A stretch of 20,874 nucleotides of DNA from contig JANNOI010000023.1 of the NCBI GenBank assembly GCA_031398975.1, positions 1 through 20,874 on the forward strand, given 5' to 3'. The position numbers and the translations under genes were made by a program. Shown in pieces: positions 1-7,240 of this stretch. This DNA is from JAKFWI01 sp031398975. GTDB lineage: Bacteria > Pseudomonadota > Alphaproteobacteria > Caulobacterales > Aquidulcibacteraceae. The notes under the pieces are model-generated. The model searched no databases. It saw only the letters and a program-made list of their open reading frames with translations, and was not told the origin of the DNA. The stretch's first letter is position 1, and every line of letters starts with the position of its first letter.

Positions 1-136
1 CGCCGCCGCCACCGCCGCCGCCGCGCGCGGGGCCGATCCGGCGCCGGCGCTGCTGCTGCTGGCGGGGTGCGCGGTGCTGGCGGGCGCGCTCGCGCCGATC
101 GCGGCCGCCGCCGCCGCGCGCCTGCAGGCGGAATAA
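1..136 (+). CDS. ccmB: Heme exporter subunit CcmB, C-terminal fragment
   Basis: This open frame enters from the left edge (codons in phase from base 2) and stops at TAA 134-136. The visible 44 residues are Ala/Leu-rich and hydrophobic and end in a short arginine-containing tail, as the last membrane helix of CcmB does. CcmB is the membrane subunit of the CcmAB ABC transporter, which drives release of holo-CcmE in system I cytochrome c maturation. The call depends mainly on position: it lies 46 bp upstream of ccmC in the usual ccmB-ccmC-ccmD-ccmG order. So little sequence is present that composition alone would not identify it. Confidence 0.7.
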   Translation, partial: AAATAAAARGADPAPALLLLAGCAVLAGALAPIAAAAAARLQAE

Positions 137-182
137 GCCGCATTGCGGGCCGCCCGCCCTTGGCCTAACCCCGATAGCGCCC

Positions 183-914
183 ATGCTCGCCGCCTTCGCC
201 AATCCCCATCGTTTCCTGCGCCTCGCGGAGGCCTTGTCCTCCGGGACCGGGGCGCTGGCGGCCGCGCTGCTGGCGGCGGGGCTCTTCTGGGGGCTCGCGC
301 TTTCCCCTGCGGACGCGGTGCAGGGCGAGGCGGTGCGCATCCTCTATGTGCACGTGCCGGCCGCCTGGTGGGCGCTGGCGATTTTCGCCTTCATGGGCGC
401 AGCGAGCTTCGTCTCCCTGGTTTGGCGCCATGCGCTCGCGGACGTGGCGGCGCGCGCGGCCGCGCCCATCGGGGCCGCCTATGCGGGCTTGTGCCTCTTT
501 ACCGGCGCGCTCTGGGGCGCCCCCACCTGGGGGACGTTCTGGGTCTGGGACGCCCGGCTCACCTCGATGCTCGTGCTGTTCCTCACCTATCTCGGCTATC
601 TGGCGCTCTGGGCGGCGGTGGAGGAGGAGGCCAAAGCGGCGCGCCTGGCGGCCATCCTGTGCCTGGCGGGCCTTATAAATCTGCCGATCGTGAAATTCTC
701 CGTCGATTGGTGGAGCACGCTGCACCAGCCGGCGAGCCTCTTGCGCGCGGGCGGCTCGGCGATCCATCCGGCCATGCTCTGGCCGCTGCTGGTGAGCGCG
801 CTGGGCTATGGGGCGGCGTTTACGGCGCTGCTGCTGGTGGGCATGCGGGCCGAGATCCTGCGCCGCCGGGCGCTGGCCGCCGAGGCGCGCGCGCATGCAG
901 GCTGGGGGCGATGA
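183..914 (+). CDS. ccmC: Heme exporter protein CcmC (243 aa)
   Basis: CcmC is the inner-membrane protein that loads heme onto the chaperone CcmE in system I cytochrome c maturation. The diagnostic tryptophan-rich WWD signature WGTFWVWDARLTS is at residues 116-128. Two conserved periplasmic histidines that flank the heme site are present, H57 in YVHVPAAWW and H181 in DWWSTLHQP. There are about six hydrophobic segments, and 243 aa is a normal length. The ATG at 183 gives the usual short N-terminus (ANPHRFLRLAE), although the Shine-Dalgarno signal is weak. The stop overlaps the ccmD start (ATGA, 911-914), so translation is probably coupled. Confidence 0.96.
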   Translation: MLAAFANPHRFLRLAEALSSGTGALAAALLAAGLFWGLALSPADAVQGEAVRILYVHVPAAWWALAIFAFMGAASFVSLVWRHALADVAARAAAPIGAAYAGLCLFTGALWGAPTWGTFWVWDARLTSMLVLFLTYLGYLALWAAVEEEAKAARLAAILCLAGLINLPIVKFSVDWWSTLHQPASLLRAGGSAIHPAMLWPLLVSALGYGAAFTALLLVGMRAEILRRRALAAEARAHAGWGR

Positions 915-1093
915 TGGAAGACGCGCTCGTCTATGTCTGGGCGTCCTATGCGGCCACCGTCCTGGTGTTCGCCGCGCTCGCCTGGCGGGCCTATTTCCGT
1001 CTTCGCCGCTGGTCCCCGCGCGCGATCCCCGAACGCAGCGAAACCGCCGAGATCGCAGCCCCCCTGTCGCGGCTTTCGGGGCCGGAGGCATGA
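911..1093 (+). CDS. ccmD: Heme exporter protein CcmD (60 aa)
   Basis: CcmD is a small single-span protein that helps release holo-CcmE from CcmABC. The translation begins MMEDALVYVWASYAATV, has one hydrophobic helix at about residues 7-26, and continues with a basic stretch (FRLRRWSPR), the usual CcmD pattern of WxSY followed by a TM helix and then positive charges. It overlaps the ccmC stop by ATGA and the ccmG start by another ATGA (1090-1093), which supports the short frame as real. At 60 aa it is typical for the family. A second ATG at 914 is an alternative start. Confidence 0.9.
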   Translation: MMEDALVYVWASYAATVLVFAALAWRAYFRLRRWSPRAIPERSETAEIAAPLSRLSGPEA

Positions 1094-1632
1094 AGGCGGT
1101 GTGGCGCTTTGCGCCCCTGATCGCGTTCGCAGCCCTGGGCGCTGCTTTGGCCGTGTCGCTCACGGGCGGGCGCGGCGCGGCGCCCGAGGGCCTCTTAGGC
1201 GCGCCTGCGCCGGGCTATGCGGTCAAGCGGCTGGACGGGACGGGCGAGGCCACCCCGGCGGACTTTGCCGGCCGCGCTTATGCGGTGAACTTCTTCGCCT
1301 CCTGGTGCGGGCCCTGCCGCGTGGAGCATCCCGAGCTGCAGCGCCTGGCCGCCGCGGGCGCGCCGATCCTGGGCGTCGCCTATAAGGACGATCCGGCCGC
1401 CGCCGCCGCTTTGCTGGCGGACCTGGGCGATCCTTTCGCCGCGACCGGGCTAGACCCCGCCGGCCGGCTGGGGCTCGAGTTCGGCCTCACCGGCGTGCCC
1501 GAGACGTTCGTGATCGGGGCGGACGGCAAGATCGCGGCGATCGTGCGCGGCCCGCTCACCCGGCAGGAGGCGGACCGGGTGGCCAGGCTACTTAGCGCCG
1601 CGCCTTCGCGCCCGCCTTCTTCGCCTTCCTGA
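1090..1632 (+). CDS. ccmG: Thiol:disulfide interchange protein CcmG/DsbE (180 aa)
   Basis: CcmG is a membrane-anchored periplasmic thioredoxin that reduces the heme-binding cysteines of apocytochrome c. An N-terminal helix (about residues 8-25) acts as signal anchor. The thioredoxin domain follows with NFFASWCGPC, the redox pair being C73 and C76. The cis-proline region is GVPETFVIGADGKI, as in the family. The start overlaps the ccmD stop (ATGA). The Ser/Pro-rich last residues are encoded where the gene overlaps the convergent MarR-type gene by 41 bp. Confidence 0.95.
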   Translation: MKAVWRFAPLIAFAALGAALAVSLTGGRGAAPEGLLGAPAPGYAVKRLDGTGEATPADFAGRAYAVNFFASWCGPCRVEHPELQRLAAAGAPILGVAYKDDPAAAAALLADLGDPFAATGLDPAGRLGLEFGLTGVPETFVIGADGKIAAIVRGPLTRQEADRVARLLSAAPSRPPSSPS

Positions 1633-2227
1633 CTGCATGGACCGGCTTTGCAGCGCCGCCGCGGGCGGGGGCCTTTTTCGGCGCGCCGGCCACGGGCGGC
1701 TTGGCGATTTTGCGGCCGTTCTTGGCCGGCGTGCGCGCCCGCGCGGCCCGGGGCGGGGGCGCGGCAGCCGCCTGGGTATCGCCGGCCTCGGCCAGGAGGC
1801 GCAGCGTCTCGAGGAAGGCGGTGCGTTTTTTCAGCGGCAGGGCCGACATCAGCGCCTCGTCGGCGGCGCGCGCGCGGGGCGCGGCCTGGTTCAGCGCGGC
1901 GCGGCCCTTGGCGGTCAACGTCACGGCCTTGGCCCGCCCGTCATTGGCGGCGCGCCCGCGCTCCAGGAGCCCGCGATCCTCCATCCGGAGCACCATGTCG
2001 GCCAGGGTGGAGCGGTCTATGCCGGTGGCGTTGACCAGCGCGGTCTGGGTCTGGCCGGCGCTGCGCGCGGCGGCGGCGAGCACGGCGAACTGGCGCAGCG
2101 TCACCTCCTCGCCGCCCAGCACGGCGGCGAAATGATCGGCCGCCATCTGTTGGGCGCGGTGGAGCAGGTGGCTGGGCGAACGCGCCAACGCGAAACCATT
2201 CTCCTCGCTCATAGGCCTGGACCCCAT
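1592..2227 (-). CDS. MarR-family transcriptional regulator with a long basic Ala/Lys/Pro tail (211 aa)
   Basis: Residues about 15-150 form a MarR-type winged helix: a dimerisation helix, a helix-turn-helix around TALVNATGIDRSTLADMV, and a wing with MEDRGLLERGRAANDGRAK, close to the family DxRxK wing. A tail of about 60 residues rich in Ala, Pro, Lys and Arg follows (PAKNGRKIAKPP, KAKKAGAKARR). This is unlike a normal MarR protein and recalls histone-H1-like tails. The ATG at 2227 has AAGGA four bases upstream; an in-frame ATG at 2212 is an alternative. The 3' end overlaps ccmG tail-to-tail by 41 bp. The ligand and targets cannot be read from the sequence. Confidence 0.88.
   Translation of the reverse strand: MGSRPMSEENGFALARSPSHLLHRAQQMAADHFAAVLGGEEVTLRQFAVLAAAARSAGQTQTALVNATGIDRSTLADMVLRMEDRGLLERGRAANDGRAKAVTLTAKGRAALNQAAPRARAADEALMSALPLKKRTAFLETLRLLAEAGDTQAAAAPPPRAARARTPAKNGRKIAKPPVAGAPKKAPARGGAAKPVHAVRKAKKAGAKARR
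1656..1678 (+). terminator. Possible weak intrinsic terminator of the ccm run
   Basis: A CCGCC / GGCGG stem with a 3-base loop (1656-1668) is followed after five bases by five T residues (1674-1678). It begins 23 bp past the ccmG stop. It lies inside the opposite-strand MarR-type coding region, and the stem is short and not adjacent to the T-run, so it may be chance in GC-rich DNA. Confidence 0.22.
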
Positions 2228-2254
2228 TCATCCTTGCGCGGACGATCTGCGCGG

Positions 2255-2282
2255 AAACTAGCCTCTTTCCAACGCGGTGCAA
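2255..2282 (-). promoter_or_regulatory. Putative promoter of the MarR-type gene
   Basis: On the minus strand TTGCAC (2282-2277) and TAGTTT (2260-2255) are separated by 16 bp, which would place the transcript start near 2248, about 20 nt before the ATG. GGAAA and TTTCC form an inverted repeat with 8 bp between arms across the -10 region, a possible autoregulatory operator. Inferred from motif matching only. Confidence 0.4.
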
Positions 2283-2383
2283 GTCCATTCCGGGCCGCCC
2301 CGGGCGCTCATCGTCCTGATAGGGTCTTTGCGCGGCGATTTTCGCGGCGCTGCGACGGGCGCGTGACGCGGCGATGACGGACG

Positions 2384-3004
2384 TTAGCTTTCCGGCTGCG
2401 CGGGCGGTTCGGCGCGAGCCTGCATCAACAACGGAATGTTTCCCAGCGCGAACAGGAAGGTGATGGGCAGCACGCCGAAGACTTTGAAGTTCGCCCAGAA
2501 CGTCTCGGAGAAGGTGCGCCAGACAAACTCGTTGAGCCCGGCCAGAAACACGAAAAAAACGCCCCAGCGCACCGCCAAACTTCGCCAGGTCGCGTCCGGC
2601 AGGCCGGGAAAAGCCCCCTCAAACAGAAGCCGCCAGACATTCTGCCCCACCAGCAGCCCGCCGAAGATCGCGCTCGCATAAAGCAGGTTCACGATCGTGG
2701 GCTTCATCTTGATGAACACCGGGTCCCGCAGCCACAGAGTGAGCCCGCCGAACGTCAGCACGACGACGCCGGTGACCAGCAGCATGGGCGGCAGGCGGCG
2801 CTCCTTCAGCCAAGCATAGCCCAACGCGGCGAGCGTGGCGGCGACAAACACCCCCGTCCCCCAATAGATCGCCTGGCCCGCCGCCGCGAAGCGGTTGGCC
2901 AGATTGTAGGCGATCATGAAGGCGATCACGGGGCCTAAATCCACCAGCAGGCGCTGCGTCGCGGCGTTCTGGGAAGCGTTTTGGGGCGGGGCCGCTTCTG
3001 TCAT
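2384..3004 (-). CDS. yciB: Inner-membrane septation protein A, YciB family (206 aa)
   Basis: This is a polytopic membrane protein of the YciB/IspZ (septation protein A) family, linked to envelope integrity and intracellular septation. The family start pattern is visible as LLVDLGPVIAFMIAYNLANR near residue 19. About five hydrophobic segments follow, with NEFVWRTFSETFWANFKVFG near the C-terminus, the most conserved block of the family. Length is normal. It starts at ATG 3004, 20 bp after the ftsY stop, and is probably co-transcribed with mtaB and ftsY. The biochemical activity of the family is not settled. Confidence 0.93.
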   Translation of the reverse strand: MTEAAPPQNASQNAATQRLLVDLGPVIAFMIAYNLANRFAAAGQAIYWGTGVFVAATLAALGYAWLKERRLPPMLLVTGVVVLTFGGLTLWLRDPVFIKMKPTIVNLLYASAIFGGLLVGQNVWRLLFEGAFPGLPDATWRSLAVRWGVFFVFLAGLNEFVWRTFSETFWANFKVFGVLPITFLFALGNIPLLMQARAEPPAQPES

Positions 3005-3024
3005 ATCTGTCCACTCCCGGGCGC

Positions 3025-4023
3025 TCAGGCCGTAAGGCCCACCAGCGCGCGCGCGAAGCTGCGCGCGGAGAAGGGCTGAAGGTCCCCCGCGCCCTCGCCC
3101 ACGCCGATGAAATGGATGGGCAAAGCGTGCCGCTCGGCGATCGCCACCAGCACCCCGCCCTTGGCGGTGCCGTCCAGCTTGGTCATCACGAGGCCCGTCA
3201 GCGGCGCGGCGGAGCGGAAGCTTTCCATCTGCGACAGCGCGTTCTGGCCGACGGTGGCGTCCAGCACCAGCAGCACTCCGTGGGGGGCGTCCTCGTCCAG
3301 CTTCTGGACGGCGCGGATGATCTTGACGAGTTCGGCCATCAATTCGGTCTTGTTCTGCAGCCGCCCGGCGGTGTCGATCAGCACCACGTCGGCGCCGGAG
3401 GCCTTGCCGCGGGCGGCGGCCTCATAGGCGACCCCGGCGGCGTCCGCGCCTTGCCCGCGCGCCACGATCTCCGCGCCCGAGCGCTGCGCCCAAACCTGCA
3501 ATTGCTCGATCGCGGCGGCGCGGAAGGTGTCGGCGGCCCCCACCACCACCTTCGCCCCCGCGGCCCCCAGCAGCGCGCACAATTTGCCGATCGTGGTGGT
3601 CTTGCCCGAGCCGTTCACCCCAATCACCAGCACGATTTTGGGCTTCGGCCCCTCTGCGAGGTCAAGCGGGCGCTCGCGCGGCTTGACGATGGCCTCCACC
3701 TGCGCGGCGAGGCTGGCGCGGATGTCGACTTCGGAGCTTTCCTTGCCGAACCGCTCCTGGGCGAGGCCGGCGATGATCTTGGCGGCCGCGGGGGCGCCCA
3801 TGTCGGAGGTGATCAGCAGGTCTTCGAGCTCCTGGAGCGCGGCCTCGTCCAGCTTGCGCCGCACGGAAACGCCCACCCCCTCCGCCAGCCGCTCGGAGGA
3901 TTTGCGCAGGCCCCCGAGCAGGCGGTTGAACAGGCTGGCTTCTGGCGGGGCGGGCGCGGGGGCGCTTTCCACCGTCTTTTCTGGCGGCGATGGGGGTGGC
4001 TTCTTGCCGAAACCCCAGATCAT
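3025..4023 (-). CDS. ftsY: Signal recognition particle receptor FtsY (332 aa)
   Basis: FtsY is the SRP receptor GTPase that docks ribosome-nascent chain-Ffh complexes at the inner membrane. A short Pro/Glu-rich N-terminal segment (residues 1-30) replaces the long acidic A domain of enterobacteria. The four-helix N domain follows, then the SRP-type GTPase: P-loop GVNGSGKT (135-142), insertion-box DTFRAAA (165-171), DTAGR (217-221), DATVGQ (255-260) and TKLDG (281-285). All key residues are intact. The start overlaps the mtaB stop by ATGA, which implies coupled translation. Its partner gene ffh lies about 4 kb away on the same strand. Confidence 0.97.
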   Translation of the reverse strand: MIWGFGKKPPPSPPEKTVESAPAPAPPEASLFNRLLGGLRKSSERLAEGVGVSVRRKLDEAALQELEDLLITSDMGAPAAAKIIAGLAQERFGKESSEVDIRASLAAQVEAIVKPRERPLDLAEGPKPKIVLVIGVNGSGKTTTIGKLCALLGAAGAKVVVGAADTFRAAAIEQLQVWAQRSGAEIVARGQGADAAGVAYEAAARGKASGADVVLIDTAGRLQNKTELMAELVKIIRAVQKLDEDAPHGVLLVLDATVGQNALSQMESFRSAAPLTGLVMTKLDGTAKGGVLVAIAERHALPIHFIGVGEGAGDLQPFSARSFARALVGLTA

Positions 4024-5306
4024 GCGAGCGCCCCCAGCAGCGTCTTCCCGTCATGGCCGGTGAAGCGCAGGCGTGCGTGCACGCCCTCGACGCCGCCCGT
4101 GAAACGCACACCGGTGAAATCCGGCAGCCTCGCGAAGCCCGGCCGCTCCACCAGCGCTTCGCCCGCGCGCCCCACCCAGCGCTGCAGGTGGCGGGTGAGC
4201 GCCTCGGCGCCGCGCGCGCGCAAGGCCGCCGCACGGGCCTTGATCACCTCCGGCGGGGTCTGGGGCATGCGGGCGGCGGGCGTGCCCGCGCGCGCGCTGA
4301 ACGGGAAGACGTGCAGATAGGCGAGCCCGCAGGCCTCCACCAGGCTCGAAAGCGCTTCGAAATGCTCCGCCGTCTCGGTCGGGAAGCCGGCGATTAGATC
4401 GGCGCCCAGCGCGATCCCGGGCCGTGCGGCCTTCAGGCGCGCGCACAAATCCACCGCCTCGGCGCGGGAATGGCGGCGCTTCATCCGCTTCAGGATCAGA
4501 TCGTGGCCGTGCTGAAGCGAAAGATGCAGGTGCGGGGCCACCCGTTCCTCCTGCGTGACGAGGGAAAACAGCGTCTCGTCCATCTCGATCACGTCCAGAG
4601 AGGAAAGGCGCAGCCGCTTCAGCCCCGGCGCGAGCTTCAGGATCCGCCGCACCAGGGCGCCGAGGCTCGGCGCGCCCGGCAGATCCCCGCCCCAGGCGGT
4701 CAGGTCCACCCCCGTCAGCACCACTTCCTGCGCGCCCGCCGCCGCCAGCGCGCGCACCCGCTCCACCACCGCTCCGGCCGGCTGGGAGCGTGACGGGCCC
4801 CGCCCGTACGGGATGATGCAGAAGGTGCAGCGGTGGTCGCACCCGGTTTGCACCTCCACCGGCGCGCGCGACCGCACGCCGGCGTCGCTTGGATTGGGCC
4901 CGCTGATCGGATGCGCGTCAGGTCCGCGTGCGGCCATCACGTCGCCTACCTGCACGCGCGGCGCGGCGGGGGCGAAGCTCCGGGCCTGCAACTTCTCGCC
5001 ATTGCCCAGCACTCGGCTCACTTCGGCCATGGCGGCGAAGCTTTCGGGCTCGAGCTGGGCAGCGCAGCCGGTGACGATCAGCGTGGCGCCCGGATGAGCG
5101 CGCGCGGCCTTGCGCACCGCTTGGCGGGACTGGCGCACCGCTTCGTGGGTCACCGCGCAGGTGTTGACGATCACCGCCGCGCCCAGGCCCGCCTCGCCCG
5201 CCAGCGCGCGCATGGTCTCGCTTTCGGCGGCGTTGAGGCGGCAGCCCAAGGTGACGAGCTCTACCGGCGGGCCGCACGCAGGGCGCAGAGAGGCTTGGGC
5301 GGTCAT
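4020..5306 (-). CDS. mtaB: tRNA (N6-threonylcarbamoyladenosine(37)-C2)-methylthiotransferase MtaB (428 aa)
   Basis: MtaB converts t6A37 to ms2t6A37 in ANN-decoding tRNAs. It is a radical-SAM methylthiotransferase with two [4Fe-4S] clusters. The N-terminal domain holds cluster cysteines C22 (TLGCRLNAAES), C50 (NTCAVT) and C81 (GCAAQLEP). The radical-SAM motif CDHRCTFCIIPYGRG gives C156, C160 and C163. A TRAM-like C-terminus follows (VERPGFARLPDFTGVRF). The CRLNAAES start block and the length favour MtaB over MiaB or RimO. It is the first gene of the mtaB-ftsY-yciB group. Confidence 0.94.
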   Translation of the reverse strand: MTAQASLRPACGPPVELVTLGCRLNAAESETMRALAGEAGLGAAVIVNTCAVTHEAVRQSRQAVRKAARAHPGATLIVTGCAAQLEPESFAAMAEVSRVLGNGEKLQARSFAPAAPRVQVGDVMAARGPDAHPISGPNPSDAGVRSRAPVEVQTGCDHRCTFCIIPYGRGPSRSQPAGAVVERVRALAAAGAQEVVLTGVDLTAWGGDLPGAPSLGALVRRILKLAPGLKRLRLSSLDVIEMDETLFSLVTQEERVAPHLHLSLQHGHDLILKRMKRRHSRAEAVDLCARLKAARPGIALGADLIAGFPTETAEHFEALSSLVEACGLAYLHVFPFSARAGTPAARMPQTPPEVIKARAAALRARGAEALTRHLQRWVGRAGEALVERPGFARLPDFTGVRFTGGVEGVHARLRFTGHDGKTLLGALA

Positions 5307-5361
5307 GGGCGCAACTCAGGTGCGCGCGGCGCAGGCCCGCGTCAAGCCGCGGCAGGGAGCC

Positions 5362-5745
5362 TCAGGCGTCGCCGCCGCCGCGGGGGCCGCCGGTGCGCTC
5401 CACGATCCGGGCCGATTTGCCGCGCCGGCCGCGCAGATAATAAAGCTTCGCGCGGCGCACCTTGCCCCGGCGCACCACTTCGATCGAATCGAGCGAGGGC
5501 GACACCACCGGGAACACCCGCTCGACCCCCTCGCCGAACGAAATCTTCCGCACGGTGAAATTCGCGTTCAGCCCGCCGCCCGACCGGGCGATGCATACGC
5601 CCTCATAGGCCTGCACGCGCTCGCGCTCGCCTTCCTTGATCTTCACGTTCACCCGCAGCGTGTCCCCCGGCTGGAATTCGGGGATCGTCTTGCCGGCGGT
5701 GACGCGGGCTACCTCTTCGTGTTCGAGCGTCTGGAGCAGGTTCAT
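5362..5745 (-). CDS. rplS: 50S ribosomal protein L19 (127 aa)
   Basis: L19 sits at the 30S-50S interface of the ribosome. The translation carries family blocks FQPGDTLRVNVKIKEG, RVQAYEGVCIARSGGG, NFTVRKISFGEGVERVFP and AKLYYLRGRRGKSARI, with a short Gly-rich tail. The ATG at 5745 is chosen because it gives the typical MNLLQTLEHEE start. The frame stays open to an ATG at 5814, but that 23-residue extension is atypical and lies between the predicted promoter and the normal start. No strong Shine-Dalgarno sequence is visible. It is the last gene of the ffh-rpsP-rimM-trmD-rplS series and has a good promoter of its own. Confidence 0.97.
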   Translation of the reverse strand: MNLLQTLEHEEVARVTAGKTIPEFQPGDTLRVNVKIKEGERERVQAYEGVCIARSGGGLNANFTVRKISFGEGVERVFPVVSPSLDSIEVVRRGKVRRAKLYYLRGRRGKSARIVERTGGPRGGGDA

Positions 5746-5791
5746 GGGGCGTGGGCCTAAACGAAATACGTGAGCGACCGGCGCCCGTCTT

Positions 5792-5819
5792 GGAGCATCG
5801 GAAGGCGGGAACATCGGAA
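5792..5819. repeat. Imperfect 12-bp direct repeat in the rplS leader
   Basis: Plus-strand GGAGCATCGGAA (5792-5803) and GGAACATCGGAA (5808-5819) match at 11 of 12 positions with a 16-bp period. On the transcribed strand they read TTCCGATG(T/C)TCC, and the first copy begins at the predicted transcript start. The role is unknown. Confidence 0.5.
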
Positions 5820-5826
5820 AGCGGGG

Positions 5827-5855
5827 CGTATACGGGATGGCGGGCGCCCTGTCGA
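5827..5855 (-). promoter_or_regulatory. Putative rplS promoter
   Basis: Minus-strand TCGACA (5855-5850; 5 of 6 to TTGACA) and TATACG (5832-5827; 4 of 6 to TATAAT) have an exact 17-bp spacer. It lies in the 117-bp gap between trmD and rplS. The predicted start near 5820 leaves a leader of about 75 nt, so rplS can be transcribed independently of the upstream operon. This is the best promoter match in the window. Confidence 0.6.
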
Positions 5856-5862
5856 GCCGAAT

Positions 5863-6540
5863 TCAGGAGGCGCCGAGGTCGGGGCGGCGGCTTTGCGTGA
5901 GCTCCAGGGAGCGCCTTTCGCGCCAGGCCTTGATCCGCGCGTGATCGCCGGAGAGGAGCGGCTCGGGGATTTCGCGGCCTTCCCAGACCCGGGGGCGGGT
6001 GTAATGGGGCGCCTCCAGGCGGCCGTGCTCGAAGCTTTCCTCCGCCAGCGAGGTTTCGTTGCCGAGTACGCCGGGCAGGAGCCGCAGCGTCGCCTCGAGG
6101 ATCGCCATGGCCGCGATCTCGCCCCCCGCCAGCACCGCGTCGCCCACGCAAATCTCCTCCAGCCCCCGCGCCTCGATCACCCGCTCGTCCAGCCCCTCGA
6201 ACCGGCCGCAGAACACGATCAGCCCCGGGCCTTGCGCCCACCGCCTAGCCCGCGCCTGGGTAAGGGGCCTGCCGCGCGGGGAGGGGTAAAGCAGCGGCCG
6301 GCCCAGCCGCGCCACCTGGTCGATCGCGGCGGCCGCCACGTCGGCGCGCATCACCATGCCGGGACCCCCGCCGGCGGGGGTATCGTCCACGGTGCGGTGG
6401 GGGCCCAGCCCGAAGGCGCGGATGTCCACCGTCTCCAGCGCCCAGATCCCCTCCGCACGCGCTCGCCCCAGCACTGAAAGATCGAGCGGCCCGGGAAACG
6501 CCTCGGGAAACAGCGTCAGCACCGCGGCCTTGAAACTCAC
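5863..6540 (-). CDS. trmD: tRNA (guanine(37)-N1)-methyltransferase TrmD (225 aa)
   Basis: TrmD makes m1G37 in tRNAs and prevents +1 frameshifting; it is normally essential. SPOUT trefoil-knot motifs are present: FCGRFEGLDERVIEA, VGDAVLAGGEIAAM and LAEESFEHGRLEAPHYTRP, plus GGGPGMVMR upstream. Two GTG codons are possible starts. GTG 6540 gives MSFKAAVLTLFPEAFPG, which fits the family N-terminus, and overlaps the toxin stop as GTGA. GTG 6546 adds two residues. Neither has a strong Shine-Dalgarno sequence, so initiation probably depends on ribosomes finishing the toxin gene. In most bacteria trmD directly follows rimM; here a toxin-antitoxin pair intervenes. Confidence 0.96.
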   Translation of the reverse strand: MSFKAAVLTLFPEAFPGPLDLSVLGRARAEGIWALETVDIRAFGLGPHRTVDDTPAGGGPGMVMRADVAAAAIDQVARLGRPLLYPSPRGRPLTQARARRWAQGPGLIVFCGRFEGLDERVIEARGLEEICVGDAVLAGGEIAAMAILEATLRLLPGVLGNETSLAEESFEHGRLEAPHYTRPRVWEGREIPEPLLSGDHARIKAWRERRSLELTQSRRPDLGAS

Positions 6541-6947
6541 GCCCACGGGTTCACCACCTTGACGCCCAGCGGCGCGAAGTCCCGCTCATTGCGGGTGGCC
6601 ACGATCAGGTCATGCGTCAGCGCCGTCGCGGCGATCAGCGTATCGGCGGCCGGCAAAGTGCACCTCGCGGCGGCTTCCATCGCGCCCCAGGCGCGAGCGA
6701 TCGCGGCGTTGATTGGCAGCACCCGTCCCGCGAATTGCGCCGGCAATTGGGTCAATGACCAATGCTCATAGAAGCGGCGCTTCTCCGAGCTCACCGCCCG
6801 CTGCGCGCCTTTCCAGATTTCGCCCAATGTGATGACGCTAATCGAAACGTCTTCGACGGATCGCGCTTGGAGCCAAACCCGCACCCGCTCCGACGGGCGG
6901 ATTTTCACCCCCTCCGAAACGACCATGGTGTCGAGAAGATATTTCAC
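6537..6947 (-). CDS. PIN-domain (VapC-like) ribonuclease toxin (136 aa)
   Basis: This is a PIN-fold protein of VapC type, a Mg2+-dependent RNase that usually attacks tRNA or rRNA. The acidic site is visible as D6 (YLLDTMVVSE), E43 (ITLGEIWKG), D102 (PAADTLIAATA) and the N120/D123 region (ATRNERDF). The first motif normally reads DTN; here residue 8 is Met, which may alter activity. It starts at GTG 6947, overlapping the antitoxin stop as GTGA. Its own stop overlaps the probable trmD start in the same way. The pairing with a Phd-type antitoxin is common for this class. The RNA target cannot be predicted. Confidence 0.9.
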   Translation of the reverse strand: MKYLLDTMVVSEGVKIRPSERVRVWLQARSVEDVSISVITLGEIWKGAQRAVSSEKRRFYEHWSLTQLPAQFAGRVLPINAAIARAWGAMEAAARCTLPAADTLIAATALTHDLIVATRNERDFAPLGVKVVNPWA

Positions 6948-7234
6948 TCTTCTCGGTCCGGCTCGCTACCGCCTTCAAAATCCACGTCCCGGCCGCCGCT
7001 CGGGTGCCGGGGGCCGATATCGAGGTCGAGGCCAAGGCCCCAGATCGGCCTGAAAATGTCCAAAGCGGTTTTCGGCGGCTCAGCCTCGCCCTTCAAGGCG
7101 CGGTAATCGGCCACCGAAAGCACCATTGCTTCGGCGTGGCCGTGCAGGGTGATGGTTTGGGGGCCGTCGGATTTGGCGCGCCGCAGGACTTCGCTGAGGC
7201 GCGCCTTTGCGGTTTGCAATTGCCAAGTGCTCAT
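6944..7234 (-). CDS. Phd/YefM-family antitoxin (96 aa)
   Basis: The N-terminal half has the Phd/YefM fold pattern: WQLQTAKARLSEVLRRAK, an ITLHGHAEAMVLSVADYRAL strand-helix block, then a flexible acidic C-terminal tail that would wrap the toxin (FRPIWGLGLDLDIGPRH). Such antitoxins bind their own promoter as dimers and neutralise the adjacent toxin. The ATG at 7234 lacks a Shine-Dalgarno sequence and lies where the transcript of the predicted promoter would begin, so the mRNA may be leaderless. The stop overlaps the toxin start as GTGA. The gene begins 18 bp after the rimM stop. Confidence 0.88.
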   Translation of the reverse strand: MSTWQLQTAKARLSEVLRRAKSDGPQTITLHGHAEAMVLSVADYRALKGEAEPPKTALDIFRPIWGLGLDLDIGPRHPSGGRDVDFEGGSEPDREE

Positions 7235-7240
7235 CGGAAG

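Noticed and set aside
1..30. GCC trinucleotide repeat at the left edge
   Set aside because: It is in frame as an Ala-rich stretch of the ccmB C-terminus and is interrupted, so not a meaningful microsatellite.
2228..2383. Extra small gene between yciB and the MarR-type gene
   Set aside because: Frames here are short and without a start with ribosome-binding site; the segment is explained by the MarR promoter region.
3112..4320. 402-codon plus-strand open frame opposite ftsY and mtaB
   Set aside because: It spans the complement of two well-supported genes and has shadow-like composition.
5746..5814. N-terminal extension of L19 from ATG 5814
   Set aside because: The 23 extra residues are not L19-like and lie in the predicted leader; the ATG at 5745 gives the conserved start.
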